From assembly GCA_012845835.1 (NCBI GenBank), contig JABAKD010000009.1, forward strand, positions 1,117,324 through 1,181,323: a DNA stretch of 64,000 bases, read 5' to 3'. Source of the stretch: Undaria pinnatifida. Its lineage: Eukaryota; Sar; Phaeophyceae; Laminariales; Alariaceae. The position numbers were made by a program, and so were the translations under genes. The stretch's first letter is position 1. Each line of letters opens with the position of its first letter. This document shows positions 43,391 to 55,490 of this stretch, piece after piece. Below the pieces are notes generated by a model. The model was not told where the DNA came from. It searched no databases and saw nothing but the letters and a program-made list of their open reading frames with translations.

Positions 43391-46300
43391 CGGTAAGATT
43401 TAAGGGAAAACTGTTGGGCATAAGTTCCCCTGGATGACGGGCCTCCTTGGCATACCAAAAAGCCGGAGGAATGTCGTTCCTTATTCGCAATATCACTCGC
43501 TTGACGACATAGGCTTTTCGTCGTCCGGTAGCGCCTTCAGTTTGCCATATCTATGTTCCAGTATGGGGAACATAATCTTCAAGTGAGGTGCCTCGTAGTC
43601 GAACTGTATACAGTTCGGTGTGTGGCACAGAACGGTCAAGTGAAGTCCACTATAATCGAAACATCGAACCTTCCGTAGCATGTGTCTTACAGCAGTAATT
43701 GAAGACACTAATTAAAGTCCATCTTGGTGAGAACGATGGTGCAGACGATAGTTGGGCACGCATGAGACAAATGAGAAGGGGGGAGCAATAGAGCTGCGGC
43801 TGGATAAATTAGAGCAATCCTTAACCGGAATTTGGTTAGGGAGGGAAAGAAACTTGGTGCGCGTTACTGTAGACTTTCTCTTTTTCGTTGGTTTCATCTG
43901 AGATTGTTCTCTCTGTAGCCACGTTTATTAGTTTTTTAACGTTAAAACCCATGATGCACGTTGTCGAACGGCAAACACATCATGAGCGCCTACCCGCCGA
44001 GATGTGGGACGATTCTCTTTGCGTGCCCACAAGTGTCATATCTATGGAATGAACCACTCCCATAGCCGTCGAAGCAATTGCCTCTTTCCCTGGTTACACT
44101 GCCGGAGACGTAGGAGGTGCATGATGAGCTGTTATCAAATGGAGTGATTCTCATGTAGCTACCCGCAGCCCCCTGTAGTCCCCCACTATAGTTTGATTGT
44201 AGCTCGTTCCATAGTCGATCTAGCATGTGCCCACTCATATAATACACGCTGTCATCGCCAATTCCCCAGGTCTCCACCGATTGCGTTAAAGATATACAAG
44301 ACGAAAATATTGGTTAAAATGGCGCGTGCTGAGGTAGGCATAACACTTGATGGGGAAAATATGTTTGAATAGCGGAACCCACCAATCCCAAGGTCGTTGC
44401 AGTGCAAATTGTGAAAATTCGTATTTTCTCGTGTACGTAGCCCATAAGTCTGTTGATCCTATTGCATTTTTTATTTCCTCGATGTTCGTATTTAGGTCGA
44501 AGGTGTACAGCTCCTCCCGATACAAGACACAAATAAGCGGAAAAGTCATGAGGTCGAACACGTGTACTCTATCTACTCTATTGATTTCACGTAGCGTTTT
44601 TGATGGCGGTGCTCTGTAACTGAGGAAATATAAATGTACACTAAGGCTAAGGCGGGGGGGGTTGTGTTTGTTTTTTCCTCTGTGAGAGCCTTATAAAGGG
44701 GCACTGTCGTAGCGATGCACTTTTTCTCAGCCGCAACAAAAAACGTTTTCAAGACTATTCAAGAGTCAAGTGTTATACGTAACTCGGTGCAGTCGATATG
44801 TGGGTAAACCTCCTACCGGAGCATGGGTATGTGCAGTCAACCATGGCATTTTCCAGACAACCAGCCCACGAGAACGTAAATTAGTCACAGGTTAAATTTT
44901 TCTTTTACGTTGGTTGTGGGATGAAGTTTACACAGCTCGTCAGGTTTTGAGCCTCCGAGTGTCATGGACGCACGTTTATAAACACGATGGAGGGGCACTA
45001 TGCATACGTTTTGTAAATCCTGACTTCAAGCATCTCATACCTTCCCCAATATGTGGCCTGGAGGAAACCTAACTTTTCAAGGATGAATAATTTCCATGGC
45101 ACTCGGCTATAATGCAAACTTTGCTGCGAAACAACAATTGTAATCGCGACGAAGTTTGTGCAAATAAGCCACATCGTTCAGAAACTGTTTCAGTCAAAAC
45201 GTGCCACTTCTATCAATGTGTGTATCTCCTACGGTAGCGCTAGTCTGAATCGGTGTAACGTTAGTATCGGATGTGTCATCGTCGTTCCATCTTTGGCGTG
45301 TTGAACATACGTGCGGTGATACGGGGAACATTTTCTTGTTCAAACGGTTTTTAGATGACAGCGTCTTCTCAGCTTAATATTGTCGCATTTTCACTCTTGG
45401 TCTGCCAACAGTTTAACCTGACATCTACGGCATGCGATTACTCATCAAGTGGCACTTATTATGAAGTTCTCAATATATCAGGTTTTTCTTTAGATGTTGA
45501 CGTCCTCTTGTCGGGAACCCCAGAAATTAAGTATTTCATCTCTATTGTAACCTGCGTCCCAGAACGCTTACTCAAACGTCCGTCGGTGCTTTGCAGGTGC
45601 TGTCGTGGTGGCTCATTATTCTGTCATCATCGTCCAAGACAGCACATGCTTCAACAACAACGCCGCTGCGTTGTTCAATGGAGGTAAGCTTCACTTACGT
45701 GTCGGGGTCCTTGTCGTGAATAGGGTAACCTCAAACGGTACCGAGAGCTTTCGTTTCATTCTGTCATACACCATCTTCAGCCGACGATAAACGATGCCGG
45801 CCCTCATTTCATTGGGTTCGAAGCTTTGATGTCCAGTCTATAAATAGTACGATTTAACTGGTTATCATACAAAAGGGTCTCGTGCTAACGCTTGATAAGA
45901 CGAGGGTACATGCTCATTTGGGTCAAGCAACAAGTGGTCGACGGGGGTTTCTGAGGGAAGTACGTACCCCATTATATTGTATAAATCAGCTAAGTTTCTT
46001 CAGGCTTGAAAAAGAGCGAAAACGCAACGTTTCCCACTAACCAAAAGGTGGCTGAGATTTACAAAATTTGCCATACACAATGCTGAAGATGATTAGGTAG
46101 TTGCGTAGTCGTTAGGTGGAAAATATAGTGGTGAGTCAGAAGTACTTTAGAGCAAAAGTACTCTCCTAATTGCGCTACCCATGTTGAATGGAATCGTCCC
46201 TATCACTAGTGATAAACATAAAATACTTCATGTTGACGAGGTATTTAGCACGGTCAATATTTTCTAGGGGCCCCGTGCATTGACACAGGCCTGGCAGACG

Positions 46301-46860
46301 ATTTGTTCCGTGGTGTCTACATGTCGGTGTAAGGTCGTCTTGCAGGCGCTGATGTTTCGTGGCACAGTGGACGGTGCCAAGCACTTAATAATTCGCCTCT
46401 CACCCATTCAAAGGCCTGCCCAAACGTTTCGGCCGAACCACTTTTTGAACGAGGGGCTTTCTGACCGCGAATTCGTCGGGAAATGCTTAGCTTCATTCTG
46501 CAATGTTCTTCGATCAATACGTTGGTCATGGGCTTTCACCTCGGGCAGCAAATCCTTTTTTTCCCCGATTCAGCTTTGCTGTCAAGTCTAGAGCTTTTGC
46601 GCAAGAAACCTCATCAAGTGAGTAGGTGTGTCTTTACTGTAGCAAACGTCCACCCTTGTCCCAACTCGAGCCCAAACAAGACTTCTGCAGTGGTCTTGAC
46701 TCATATACTTGACCCTAGGCCTTACCCAATCAGCCACTGTTATAGTTTGCTCTTTCATGGGCTTTCACGGGGCGGGTCGGATCGGATCGATTCTGGTCAC
46801 GTCACGGTTACCCACCTCGGCCACGAGCTAGGATATAGGTCACCTTTTTGCTCATGAGGC
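43390..46860 (+). repeat. Background block B, copy 4 (B4)
   Basis: Collinear with B1 and B2: 'GTCGAACGGCAAACACATCA' (43965), 'CCCACAAGTGTCATATCTATGGAATGAACCACT' (read in pieces, 44030-44060), 'GCCGGAGACGTAGGAGG' (44102), 'TGGCGGTGCTCTG' (44601), 'TGGACGCACGTTTATAA' (44969), the 87-bp exon-like segment, 'GCATTGACACAGGCCTGGCA' (46276), 'CCCAATCAGCCACTG' (46725). It lacks the 280-bp inverted-repeat element of B1. Confidence 0.7.
45597..45683 (+). pseudogene. Beta-helix-like exon remnant in B4
   Basis: 87 bp between TTTGCAG and GTAAGC, phase 1 at both ends, like the B1 copy at 5788-5871. Translation reads AGAVVVAHYSVIIVQ and DSTCFNNNAAALFNGG. Two B copies keeping a multiple-of-three length, both splice-like borders and the F-N-(N/D)-N-x-A ... 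GG pattern, despite heavy divergence around them, argues that this was once a coding exon. Confidence 0.45.
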
Positions 46861-48255
46861 TCCTTGTTCAACCAACCCTACTCTATCCTCCACGCCACCA
46901 ACAAACTTAGAGAACAGTAAATAGTAGTATGTATCCGACCACCCGTCGTATGCCCAAGTTTAAAAAAAAAAATCTTTTTTCGAAACATGAACATCATTCG
47001 GACCATTATTATTGTTCGGTTTTGTAGCCCTGGCATTCAGAAATCAATGATACTTTTCTTACTGTACCTGCTAGCTCTAGGCGAAGGTGCGTTTGCTGGG
47101 GAAGGGGGGGGAAGGCAGGGGTGGTGTGGATGTTTCAACGTTTGTGTCAGTGTGTTAGCGAGGGGGGAGGTCGTTTAAGAAGCAGGCAGGGATACATATT
47201 GTAAATACAAAATATGATATATAGATGATGTGGTCATGCAATGTCACCACCATTTCAAAGGAGGGGGAGAAGTGCAAATCTCCGGTGTTTTGAACATAAC
47301 GCTTGATGCGCCGGCGCTCAGTTACGTTTCTTCGTTACGCGTATGCTACTACTCTTTTTGTAAAGGTTGGGAATCGATCATGCAGACGGTAGATACTAAA
47401 TACCTTGAGAAATATTCGTGGGTCAGTTGTGTGGCCCACTAAATATTATTATCATATGCAAAGGCTCCGCATGGGTGCCGGCATACGCCGGCACGCATGC
47501 TTCGGGTAAGGCAGGGCAGCACTTCTCTTTGTTCGATTCAATATTTAGTAGAGTAAGAAACGTAACCACACACATTTATACTCTGCATGTACAGTATGTA
47601 TGGCAGTGCCAAGAGATTGATTGAGACTGATAGTCACAACAAAGTACTACTATCAATAGCTACCGTGTATTTTTTCAATCCGATTCCGAGATTCATTTAC
47701 CAGATTCCAATCAGAAAATCCGCCCACACGCCACTGACCCTTTAGTCTTGCGACGAAACGTGTCGAGAGCCTTTTTTATGATATTTCAACCCGATCAAAC
47801 ATCCGGGACCAGTAATGTTGCTGACCATGTCCGCTGCGTGCTGTCTTGGTAGTCACTGAGAGACGCGCACTGAGCCAGCTCCTGAAATATGAAAATGCAT
47901 GATTTAATAGTGTCGTCTTGATCCGAGCCCCCCAGATGGACTATCGACTGTCTGTGTGTTGTCTAATCGTAGAGAAACGTGCTGACGTCGTTCCAGTCGC
48001 GAAATACGGTGGTATGACTGCCTTCGTAACTCAAATCCTCGAATGATAATGCAATGCTGCTGCTTTTTGCTAGCTATATAGACTAGATCGCTCATTTATT
48101 GTAGATACAGTACGCGACTACAGCGCTTACGATTTTGTCAGCTAAGTATTTCAGACTCGAATTTTATTGGACGAAGCCAAAAACATGTCAGTTTTGTCTG
48201 ATCGCGCATTGGACAGGATTCATACACAAAGTAGGCATCACCCGGCCACGAAGGG
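46861..48255. other. Mostly unassigned; one strong hairpin
   Basis: The first 80 bp still resemble the B tail. Then come an A run (46961), a hydrophobic short ORF (46987-47178) and sequence without counterpart in the window. The only structured site is a near-perfect inverted repeat at 47470-47499 (GTGCCGGC at 47475-47482 and GCCGGCAC at 47487-47494, 4-base loop, with CATG extensions on both arms). Confidence 0.35.
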
Positions 48256-48350
48256 GTCATATGCCGGGATTCGAACCCATCCACAGATGATATCTCCTTG
48301 CACGGAGTGGAAATCCTAACCCCACCGGCCGACTATCTGATTGGCCATGA
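48256..48350 (-). tRNA. tRNA-derived sequence (pseudogene or SINE head)
   Basis: The minus strand carries an exact B-box context, GGGTTCGAATCCC (48267-48279 by plus coordinates), and an A-box-like TGGCCAATCAG near 48338-48348. Between them, GCC/GGC can form a D stem and CTCC-GTGCAA-GGAG a variable-arm-like hairpin. The acceptor arms (TCATGGC, CATATGA) pair poorly, and the span is 95 nt. A loop TTAGGAT would hold AGG, but the stem is G-T rich. I read it as tRNA-derived, not functional. Confidence 0.4.
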
Positions 48351-49875
48351 TTCGCATGTTGAGCCAGCTCCACCTCGGAAGATCTACGGTGCCATTTCCG
48401 GTCCAGAGGACGTTCAACATCTCTAAAACTTCCATCGACCGGGAAAGCAAGCCGAGCTTTCTCGGGTCGACACCACTATGCACGGTGAGTCCTGTTGGCT
48501 AATCGCTAATTGATTCGAGCTCCACAGCGCCGTCCCAGGCGGATACAGGCCCATCAATGAGAGGCATTTCCGTCGCACACGGGGAAGATAAGTCCCATTC
48601 CCGATTCATGAATCCCCCGAATCTCTACAGCTCCAATAACGTGAAAACAATATCGATGACCTCCTGTGTCGACACCACTGCGCACGACGTGGAACTCCAA
48701 CCATGTCCGCTTACCACATATTGGCTGGGGCTCCGACACAACAGCGACGCCACCATGGGAGGATTCCTGAATAACCGGCGACCATAACTGATTTTCCCCG
48801 CCGGTTGACACAGCCCGGCACGATGGTGCGACAATATTCTATTTTTTACATTGGCTGATCGTATAGAGGGTGTGCAGCTCGTAGAGCCAAGGACACCCGG
48901 GGAGGAAATAGACCAGCAAAAAGGCGGGGGGGGGTCAACGCACCCGATAAAAATAGGGCCCAGTCGCCGTTCCAGAAATTGTTCTATACCCCATCAACTC
49001 CCACAAACCGCGGACGAAACTGACTTCTCCCATGTCGACACCAAACCGCACGGTGCAGAAGCCTTAGCTATCTGAGGTTCCTATACAACGCCGGCACCAC
49101 AGAACAGGGCCTAACTTCGGTTCAGTATTCCTTTGAGGCATTTTCAAAGAGTGAAAAAAAGGGGCAACTCGCGCTACTGCTGGATTTTTATTCTTATCCC
49201 CCAACCCCGCGGTTCGCGGACATTCCATTTGACCCCCTGCCTCGATACCATCCGCAAAGTGTAGCCTAACCTTTGATTGATCGGCTCGTCCGGGGTTCGT
49301 GGATAGGGGAATCATCACTCACCAAGAAGTTCAGCAAACCCAATGAATATCATCTCATACTGGCCTGTGATTAAAAAAGTTGTACATTGACCAATTGCGT
49401 AATGTACAGAAGTCGGTTTTGATCGATTTGATGGGTGCAATTCGATTGGGGATCGTATTACTACAGCGACAGTAGTACTGTAGTAATACACTTAACTTTT
49501 TTTCTGTTTCCCATCGCATTCGATGTGATGCTCGCACAATTTCTGCCCTCCCAGTAGTGTAACTCAGACCCGGGGTCATATATCTGACCCCCCTTCTCCA
49601 TCCCCACCACGGTACATGCCCTTAACTTAATGGCGCGAGAGGAACTCAGCGTTTTCTTTCTTCGACCATCTTCGTCGAATTGTACCTACCCACGATGCTA
49701 GGCGATCTCAGCAGTTTGTTGATCCATTTTCTCGTTTCTTTCTGCATATATATAAATAAGTCAACAAAGCTCACAACGCGATGGGTTTTTTTTAACTCAA
49801 CGACGAACGCTATTCATAGTATCAACAGTCTAACCCCACTAGACAACCGGGGCGATCGGCTCTATATCACACACT
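48351..49875. other. No gene recognised
   Basis: Unique within the window and of ordinary base composition, with a G run at 48927-48935. 'GGTCGACACCACT' (48467) and 'TGTCGACACCACTGCGCACG' (48667) recur about 200 bp apart, with a third weaker case ('TGTCGACACCAAACCGCACG', 49035), suggesting a faint tandem period. ORFs on both strands overlap and show no domain. Confidence 0.35.
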
Positions 49876-49882
49876 GCCCCGG

Positions 49883-49940
49883 TGGCGTATCAGGTGATCC
49901 TCGAGCCTGGTATAGGTTAACTTCGTCAGTTCGAATTCCC
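49883..49940 (+). other. Possible Pol III A and B box pair
   Basis: TGGCGTATCAGG (49883-49894) resembles an A box, and AGTTCGAATTCC (49928-49939) a B box, 45 nt apart. I could not fold convincing acceptor or anticodon stems. A worn tRNA-derived repeat is the most I would claim. Confidence 0.25.
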
Positions 49941-49949
49941 CCGAGTTCG

Positions 49950-51700
49950 TACACGTTCATATTTTCGTGGGGTTTTTTCTTGTGCATTAGTTAACTCCCG
50001 GAAGGGCGAAAGTGTGAGTTAGCATCACTCGTTGAGAAATAGACGATCAGTGGGTACCGAACACTCTGTGCGAAAAATATACAAGGCAACAACCGGGGGG
50101 GGGGGAACGGACGACATCTGAGATCACAGCTTGTATGATCAGAGAGAAGATGGAAAGTAGAAATGTGCAAAAGAAAAAAAAAAACGTAACTGGAAGACAT
50201 GGTCAATCAGCGATTAGCAGCAAGGAGCGCGTCAGGCACGAAGCCACACAATCTTATTTATCAGTTACGTACCAACACGACCGCTCGTACTTAACCGGCA
50301 AACGAATACAGCAAAGAAGTCAGGGACCGCAGAAGCAACAAATCGTGACATCCTCCAAAGAGTCGTAAACGGGAAAACAAAACACTGAACGCGTACGATG
50401 CGATACGTCATGAATGCATGCCACTCATTGGTTTCATCCGTGGATACTGTCGAGTTTTACTACGACCTTCGCCTGGCGCAGCTTAACAACAGGAGGAACT
50501 ATTATTTTTTCCATTGTTTTTTGTATCGGAAATGTATGCTACACCCTCGCTGCATGTCATACAATATCTCATAGGCAACAAGCACATTGTGTACAAGAGA
50601 GCATCGCCGTGAGGGATTTTACTTGTACGTACCTTCTCCCAGGTATATTGCTTGCGCGAGAGTACAACCATGTCGAGTTGTCCGAACTTGTGTAATACTA
50701 CCCTCAAGATCCCGGGGACGCAGCCACTCGCAATATTGCTGTGTGGTTTTTTCTGAGCCAGTAATCGTAACCGTTACTACCTTCTTCTCGCGAGTGTCAT
50801 GTGTCCGCTTGCCACGTCTTTATCCATGTCTATATGTACGTGTACCTAGCGAGATTCAATTAATAAATGCACGATTATGATACCTACCGCAATACCGCGT
50901 GAATTCTGGACAATATGACGCCTACTTGAAATAAATGTCTTGCCAAGCTTATTTTATCAACCTCTCTAGACTACATATGAAGATGCGACTAATGGCTGGA
51001 CAGAACCGTTTAAAATCAATTTTTTCGGGCGCTTCTCACTTGTCTCGCTCAGCATCCATCACGTTCATGTCGAGGTGGTGAACGGATTCACCAGCAACAA
51101 CAACGACAGTCAGTAGCCAGCGCAATTCTGGCGAACACACAACAAAGCGTTCAAAACACCATTACCTTGATGATCACACCTACCTTTAGAAGTGCATCCA
51201 CGTTCCGTTCGTGGTGATGAAAATATATAGAGTTCGTGTGTGATGTTTTCAAGCGGTGCTGAAAGATAGAACGTTGATCGTGGACAAAGATAAACGGAAC
51301 GACTCTTTGAAGCGGCTATGAAAAAGACTGAGAATATATTGCTTGTTGTACTGCGATTTTCAAAAGCGACTACTCCGTTCGTTGTTTTTTTTTTTTCTAT
51401 GTTTTTCATGGTCTCGTCTGTTGGTGTTTTACTTGCTTCATACCTTGGTTAATTGCGATTGTTTGGTTTACTCTGGCTGACAGTCTGTGACCACATAATA
51501 ACTAGTTGTATATTTCTAGGATGAAGAACGGCACGAACCCCGGGTGTAACGGTGTCGTTGGGTACCCCTCGAAGACAACGAACGTTCTAACAAAGGTATT
51601 TAACCGTGAAATATGTTGTCAAAAAGCAACGACATAGCCGTCTTACGACAATAGGTCAAACGCATCAAGGTGTGACCATGAAATATTTTTCGTGGGTACG
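49950..51700. other. No gene recognised
   Basis: A G run at 50095-50105 and A/T runs only. A plus-strand ORF at 50414-50695 has a hydrophobic middle but nothing diagnostic. 'GGGCGCTTCTCACTTGTCTC' (51029) is a fragment of the repeat described at 51840-52290. Confidence 0.3.
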
Positions 51701-51839
51701 AAATAAGACGCCAAAATCTAAAAGAGATGATAAAATCTAAAAGAGATGCCAGTATGAAAATATATGTTCTCCCATGTGTTTTGTTTGTTCAAGCTCTGCA
51801 CATGCCAAGATCCGAGATTATCTCGGGCGTATACCGCCC

Positions 51840-52290
51840 AAAATACAAATGTTTGCGCACTTCTCGCTCGTCTCCCTTAGCCCATATACCCGATCTTGGG
51901 CAGATGCGTAACGGATACGGCAGGGCGAGGGGCGCTTGGGCCGCCTCTCGAGGACGTGTTTCATTCGCCCAAGCTCTGAGGATGTCAACCAAAACAAAAC
52001 AACGCTCACGCCCTGCAGACGTCAACCAATACAAACGCTCCAGAGTACGCCACCGCGAACTTGTAAACAGTAGCAACTACCGTTTTTAAATGATGCCAAT
52101 TCTTGTAAATCATTTAGGCGCTGCAGAGATTAAGATACAACCAAAATATCCGGAATTTCTCCTCGACATGCGGTTTTTTGCAACTTCTCGCTTGTATCCC
52201 TCGTCATCCGTCCGCGGTGACGTCGATGTGCGGAAGGAACACGGCAGGGCGAAGGGCGCTGGAGCCGCCCCCCGAAGCCGGCGCTCGAAC
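51840..52290 (+). repeat. Two diverged tandem copies of a roughly 200-bp sequence
   Basis: Copy one (about 51840-51970) has 'CACTTCTCGCTCGTCTCCCT', 'CGGCAGGGCGAGGGGCGCT' and 'GGGCCGCCTCTCGAGG'. Copy two (about 52140-52285) has 'AACTTCTCGCTTGTATCCCT', 'CGGCAGGGCGAAGGGCGCT' and 'GGAGCCGCCCCCCGAAG'. A third short piece lies at 51029. The 120-codon ORF over copy one (51727-52089) is not matched in copy two. Confidence 0.6.
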
Positions 52291-52384
52291 CAAGCTATTT
52301 AACTGAGAATTCCAGTTTTGCGAATCGTATACGTAGGCCAAGACGAAAAAAAACTCCTGACCGAATACCTGAAATCAAAGAATG

Positions 52385-53560
52385 ATAATATGTATATATG
52401 TATATTAGCCACAAGGTGCTACCTGGATCGTACGTAGCACGCGCTCTCGACCTGTGATATTGGATAAATAATATTTTACCTGACCAGCGAGGTCGTGATA
52501 ATCTCTGTACGCCCGACCCGCGGTTTGGGCCATGACCCGTGAAGACCCCTGGAAGGCTCTCCACCTGAAGTGTATCTTGTGTTCACCTACAGTCGTTTCT
52601 GCCTGAATACAATTTAGTGTGGAGTTATACCCAAACTACGTCACGACCGCCGTTGAAGGTTGGAGGGTCTCCCATTCTTGCGTTTTCTCTTCATTCGATT
52701 CAATATTCTCGCAACACTCTCGTACTCCCTCAAATCAATGAGTCATACTTGGGGTCACATAGCAGGCTCTCCTCTCCCCCACGCATCTAATTTTTTTCTT
52801 TGGTTTCTTTCGTTTTTGAATGCAACCGCATATGGGTTCTCCGGAAACAGTATTCGATTCACTAATAATGCGGATTTCGCCCCGCTTCAAATGCTCGAGT
52901 CCCTACCGGGGCAGAACGATAACAGCCAAAGAAAAACATACTCTGCATATCTAAGTCTTGGGTGCGTTCGGCGAATTGCGCTTCTTTTAAATCGCCGTCA
53001 AAATTTATCAATCCTCGCCCTTGATCAGAGGTCCACAGCGCCTCTACAGTGACACCTATAAACACACTATACTGTATGTATACCTATAGCACCCGCAGCA
53101 CGTGCTAAGGTAAGGAGGTCATATATGAATACACTTTCTCAAGCGCTTCATCCTATTGTAAAGATCTTTATATCCTCATTCAGATGGAAGGGTGAATACC
53201 CGTACGCTAAAACCGTGATATACAATCCCATGGTCTCTACAATGGGCACATGACCCAAACAACCCGCGATACGACAGTGGTAACTCCTTCTGGCTGAGAT
53301 GTTATTCGAAGCGCGAGTCGCTTCAACCCAAAGTAGTCGGAATGATATTCTTATGTTCAAACATTACTCTGTTGGCCGACCAAGGCCGGCCATGGATGTG
53401 TCCGTCCGGTAACGTTTTCCGTTTTGCGCCAATTGGATTCTTTGGTTTAGTTAAACTCGTAGAACTCCTTTCCTTTCGAGGAGCTTTTGAAACTAGATAT
53501 CAATAGGTAGTGCACCTCTAAAGTACTAGTGGTAGCATGGGTCGCACCTTCCAACCGACG
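52385..53560 (+). repeat. Background block E, copy 4 (E4)
   Basis: 'TATTAGCCACAAGGTGCTACC', then 'GTACGTAGCACGCGCTCTCG' and 'GCCCGACCCGCGGTTTGGG' (52511), then 'GAGTTATACCCAAACTACGTC' (in pieces, 52624), 'GCATATGGGTTCTCCGG' (52830), and 'CAATCCCATGGTCTCTACAAT' (in pieces, 53224) shared with E3 at 31600. The sharp left edge at a TA-rich stretch (TATATATGTATA, 52390) is the best view of where the E homology starts. Confidence 0.65.
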
Positions 53561-55490
53561 CCGACAAAAACAGTGGCAAGCCAAAAACTGGGTTCTTATT
53601 CCCATGATCTGGGGACGCAGGTAAATATAGTTCGACGGTATTGTTCGATTACACGTTTTCCGGTGCATTTTACGGTAGAGAGCTGTGGACCCAATTTTAT
53701 TCCGCAGACGTCTTAAGAGCAGTACGACGAGCCATCCCACGGCTGACGAGAACAATGGCTAAAAGTCAACCAATGCTGTTGGATACTAGCCCAGCATACT
53801 ATAAATGGGTTAGTACTGCCTCCATCGCGGAAGTACTACCTCCATCGCTGCGCGTGTCCGTATTCGACTCCAGTACATACTGCTAAGCTCCTGCAATGCA
53901 ATGGTTTCGCCAACCAGCAAACCTGTGACGACGAACATTAGGCCATTTTTGTTGCCCGGGTCATGTAACCTGGCGTTTCCCGCTTTCTATTCGCTAGGAT
54001 GGTTGATCTCACTCATGACTCTGCTGTCAACGTCGACGGGAACAGGTCTTTCGTAGGAAAGTTTGTCAGGATGGACGGAGGTGAAAAAGCCTTGCAACCG
54101 TCTCATGTTGTTGTAGTTGTCATGTTCGGCTCTGTGTTTCGCTTAGGTATAGAACAGGTTCCGATACAACGGTACAGCGATATGAACACTTTGTGGAGAT
54201 CATATGATTGGACACAAACCCTACGGTAACCTTTCATAGTGTTGGGGCATGGGGTCAGTAGTGGGTACGCAATACGCTATACGCCACCTTGGAACTGTGA
54301 CACGTGCTACGTTGATATAGATAGCACTCGTTGTCTAGATTATTTTCTGAATGTCTGGCCCCCTCAACCCAAATCGACCGAAGGTCTTCTTCGTTTCATA
54401 TCATTAACGTTTTTCTATTCCTAGGCGATGGTGTTTTTCGTCGGACTGCACTCTCATTTCTATGTAAATACCTGTGTGGGTAGGGGATAGACCTCTTCAG
54501 GTGAGGAATCATTGAAAAGCGCTGGTTCAAATCTATCCTCGTGTTGCAGTAATCCGTGCACGGGGTTAAACGAAGGAGCTCCTCAAGACCGTTCCAATGC
54601 AATTCTTGGTACTGACCTGCAGTAGGCCGTGGGGTTCTTGACCGGGCTGCTCTTTCCTGTTAATTATAATCAGCGTTTCGACGTTATTGGATAGTTAGTT
54701 TGCACCATCAGTGAACGTCAAAGTTAGTGCTGGAATGAGCTATACGCTCCGAGATCTTCATGTGCGAAGATGTATGTGCTACCAATGTCGGATTGTGTGC
54801 TAAACGGCTTTATCAAGTTGTATGGTGAATTGTTGTGGACGTGTGGCTATTTTAACATGCACTTTGTGCGTACGTCGCATTACTTCCAGTCCTGTAGACA
54901 AACCGTGGGCACACGCATGTCTACCTATCTCCCCAGCGCGTGTCCATTTTTTACGCGCAGACGTTGCAGCATTTCCACTGCTCGTCGATCGTCTTTGAGC
55001 TTTACTCGATCATAATCACACGCGTTTATTGACGGCACACATATGAATTTCCCCGTCGCTATCACGAGTAGTCCAACGTTATTTCGGATGCTAGCGCAAC
55101 TGCTACCGAGGGAATCACAGATTATCGCTGACCCTTGAACGTCGATCATACCACAAAGGTATTGCGCCAACCCTGGGAAAAACTTCTTGTTTATTCTGGC
55201 CAACCGACTCCATCTCATGCGCACCTAAATGGGCCGCAACTTATGTGACCCAATCAAGGGCCCTCTCTCTTTGCTCTTGGTCGATTTTTAACGTACACCC
55301 GTGGCGAGGTGTGAAAAAAATATTAGTTTCCGAGCACGACGCTGTGTTTATGCGCAACGCCATTCTTATAGGATTGAGAATAGTTCTTCCCCTTAGTTTC
55401 TTTGATTTTCAAGCTGATGCTGCACGTTTTGGTGGGAATGGAATCCATAACAATACTTGTAGACCTGTACTATCCTACAGGATTATTGTT
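53560..55490 (+). repeat. Background block F, copy 4 (F4), without RT2
   Basis: 'GGTATTGTTCGATTACACG' (53637), 'TTGCCCGGGTCATGTAACC' (53950), 'GACACGTGCTACGTTGATAT' (54298), 'GGTGTTTTTCGTCGGACTGC' (54430), 'ACTGACCTGCAGTAGGCCGT' (54612), 'GCGCGTGTCC' (54938). A 20-bp tandem (AGTACTGCCTCCATCGCGGA, then a variant) lies at 53814-53854. Near its right end a plus ORF reads FDFQADAARFGGNGIHNN (55420-55470), another beta-helix-like phrase. It is shorter than F1 and F3, because their last third is missing. Confidence 0.65.
53998..54080 (+). pseudogene. Beta-helix-like exon remnant in F4 (one base short)
   Basis: Between a CTAG acceptor-like end and a GTGAAA donor-like start, 83 bp. The open frame reads HDSAVNVDGNRSFVGKFVRM then DGG, matching the 'AV-x-V ... 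G-N-x-x-F-x-G ... GG' coil pattern and ending with a split Gly codon, as in B1 and B4. The length is one less than 84 and the phase at the acceptor is off by one, as a single-base loss would produce. F3 has a worn copy (33350-33425). Confidence 0.4.

Noticed and set aside
43493-43708. Block B left end as more R1 coding (a weak 'YGKLKALPDDEKP' likeness)
   Set aside because: B2 does not support the frame and the likeness is short; the R1 match ends clearly near 43390.
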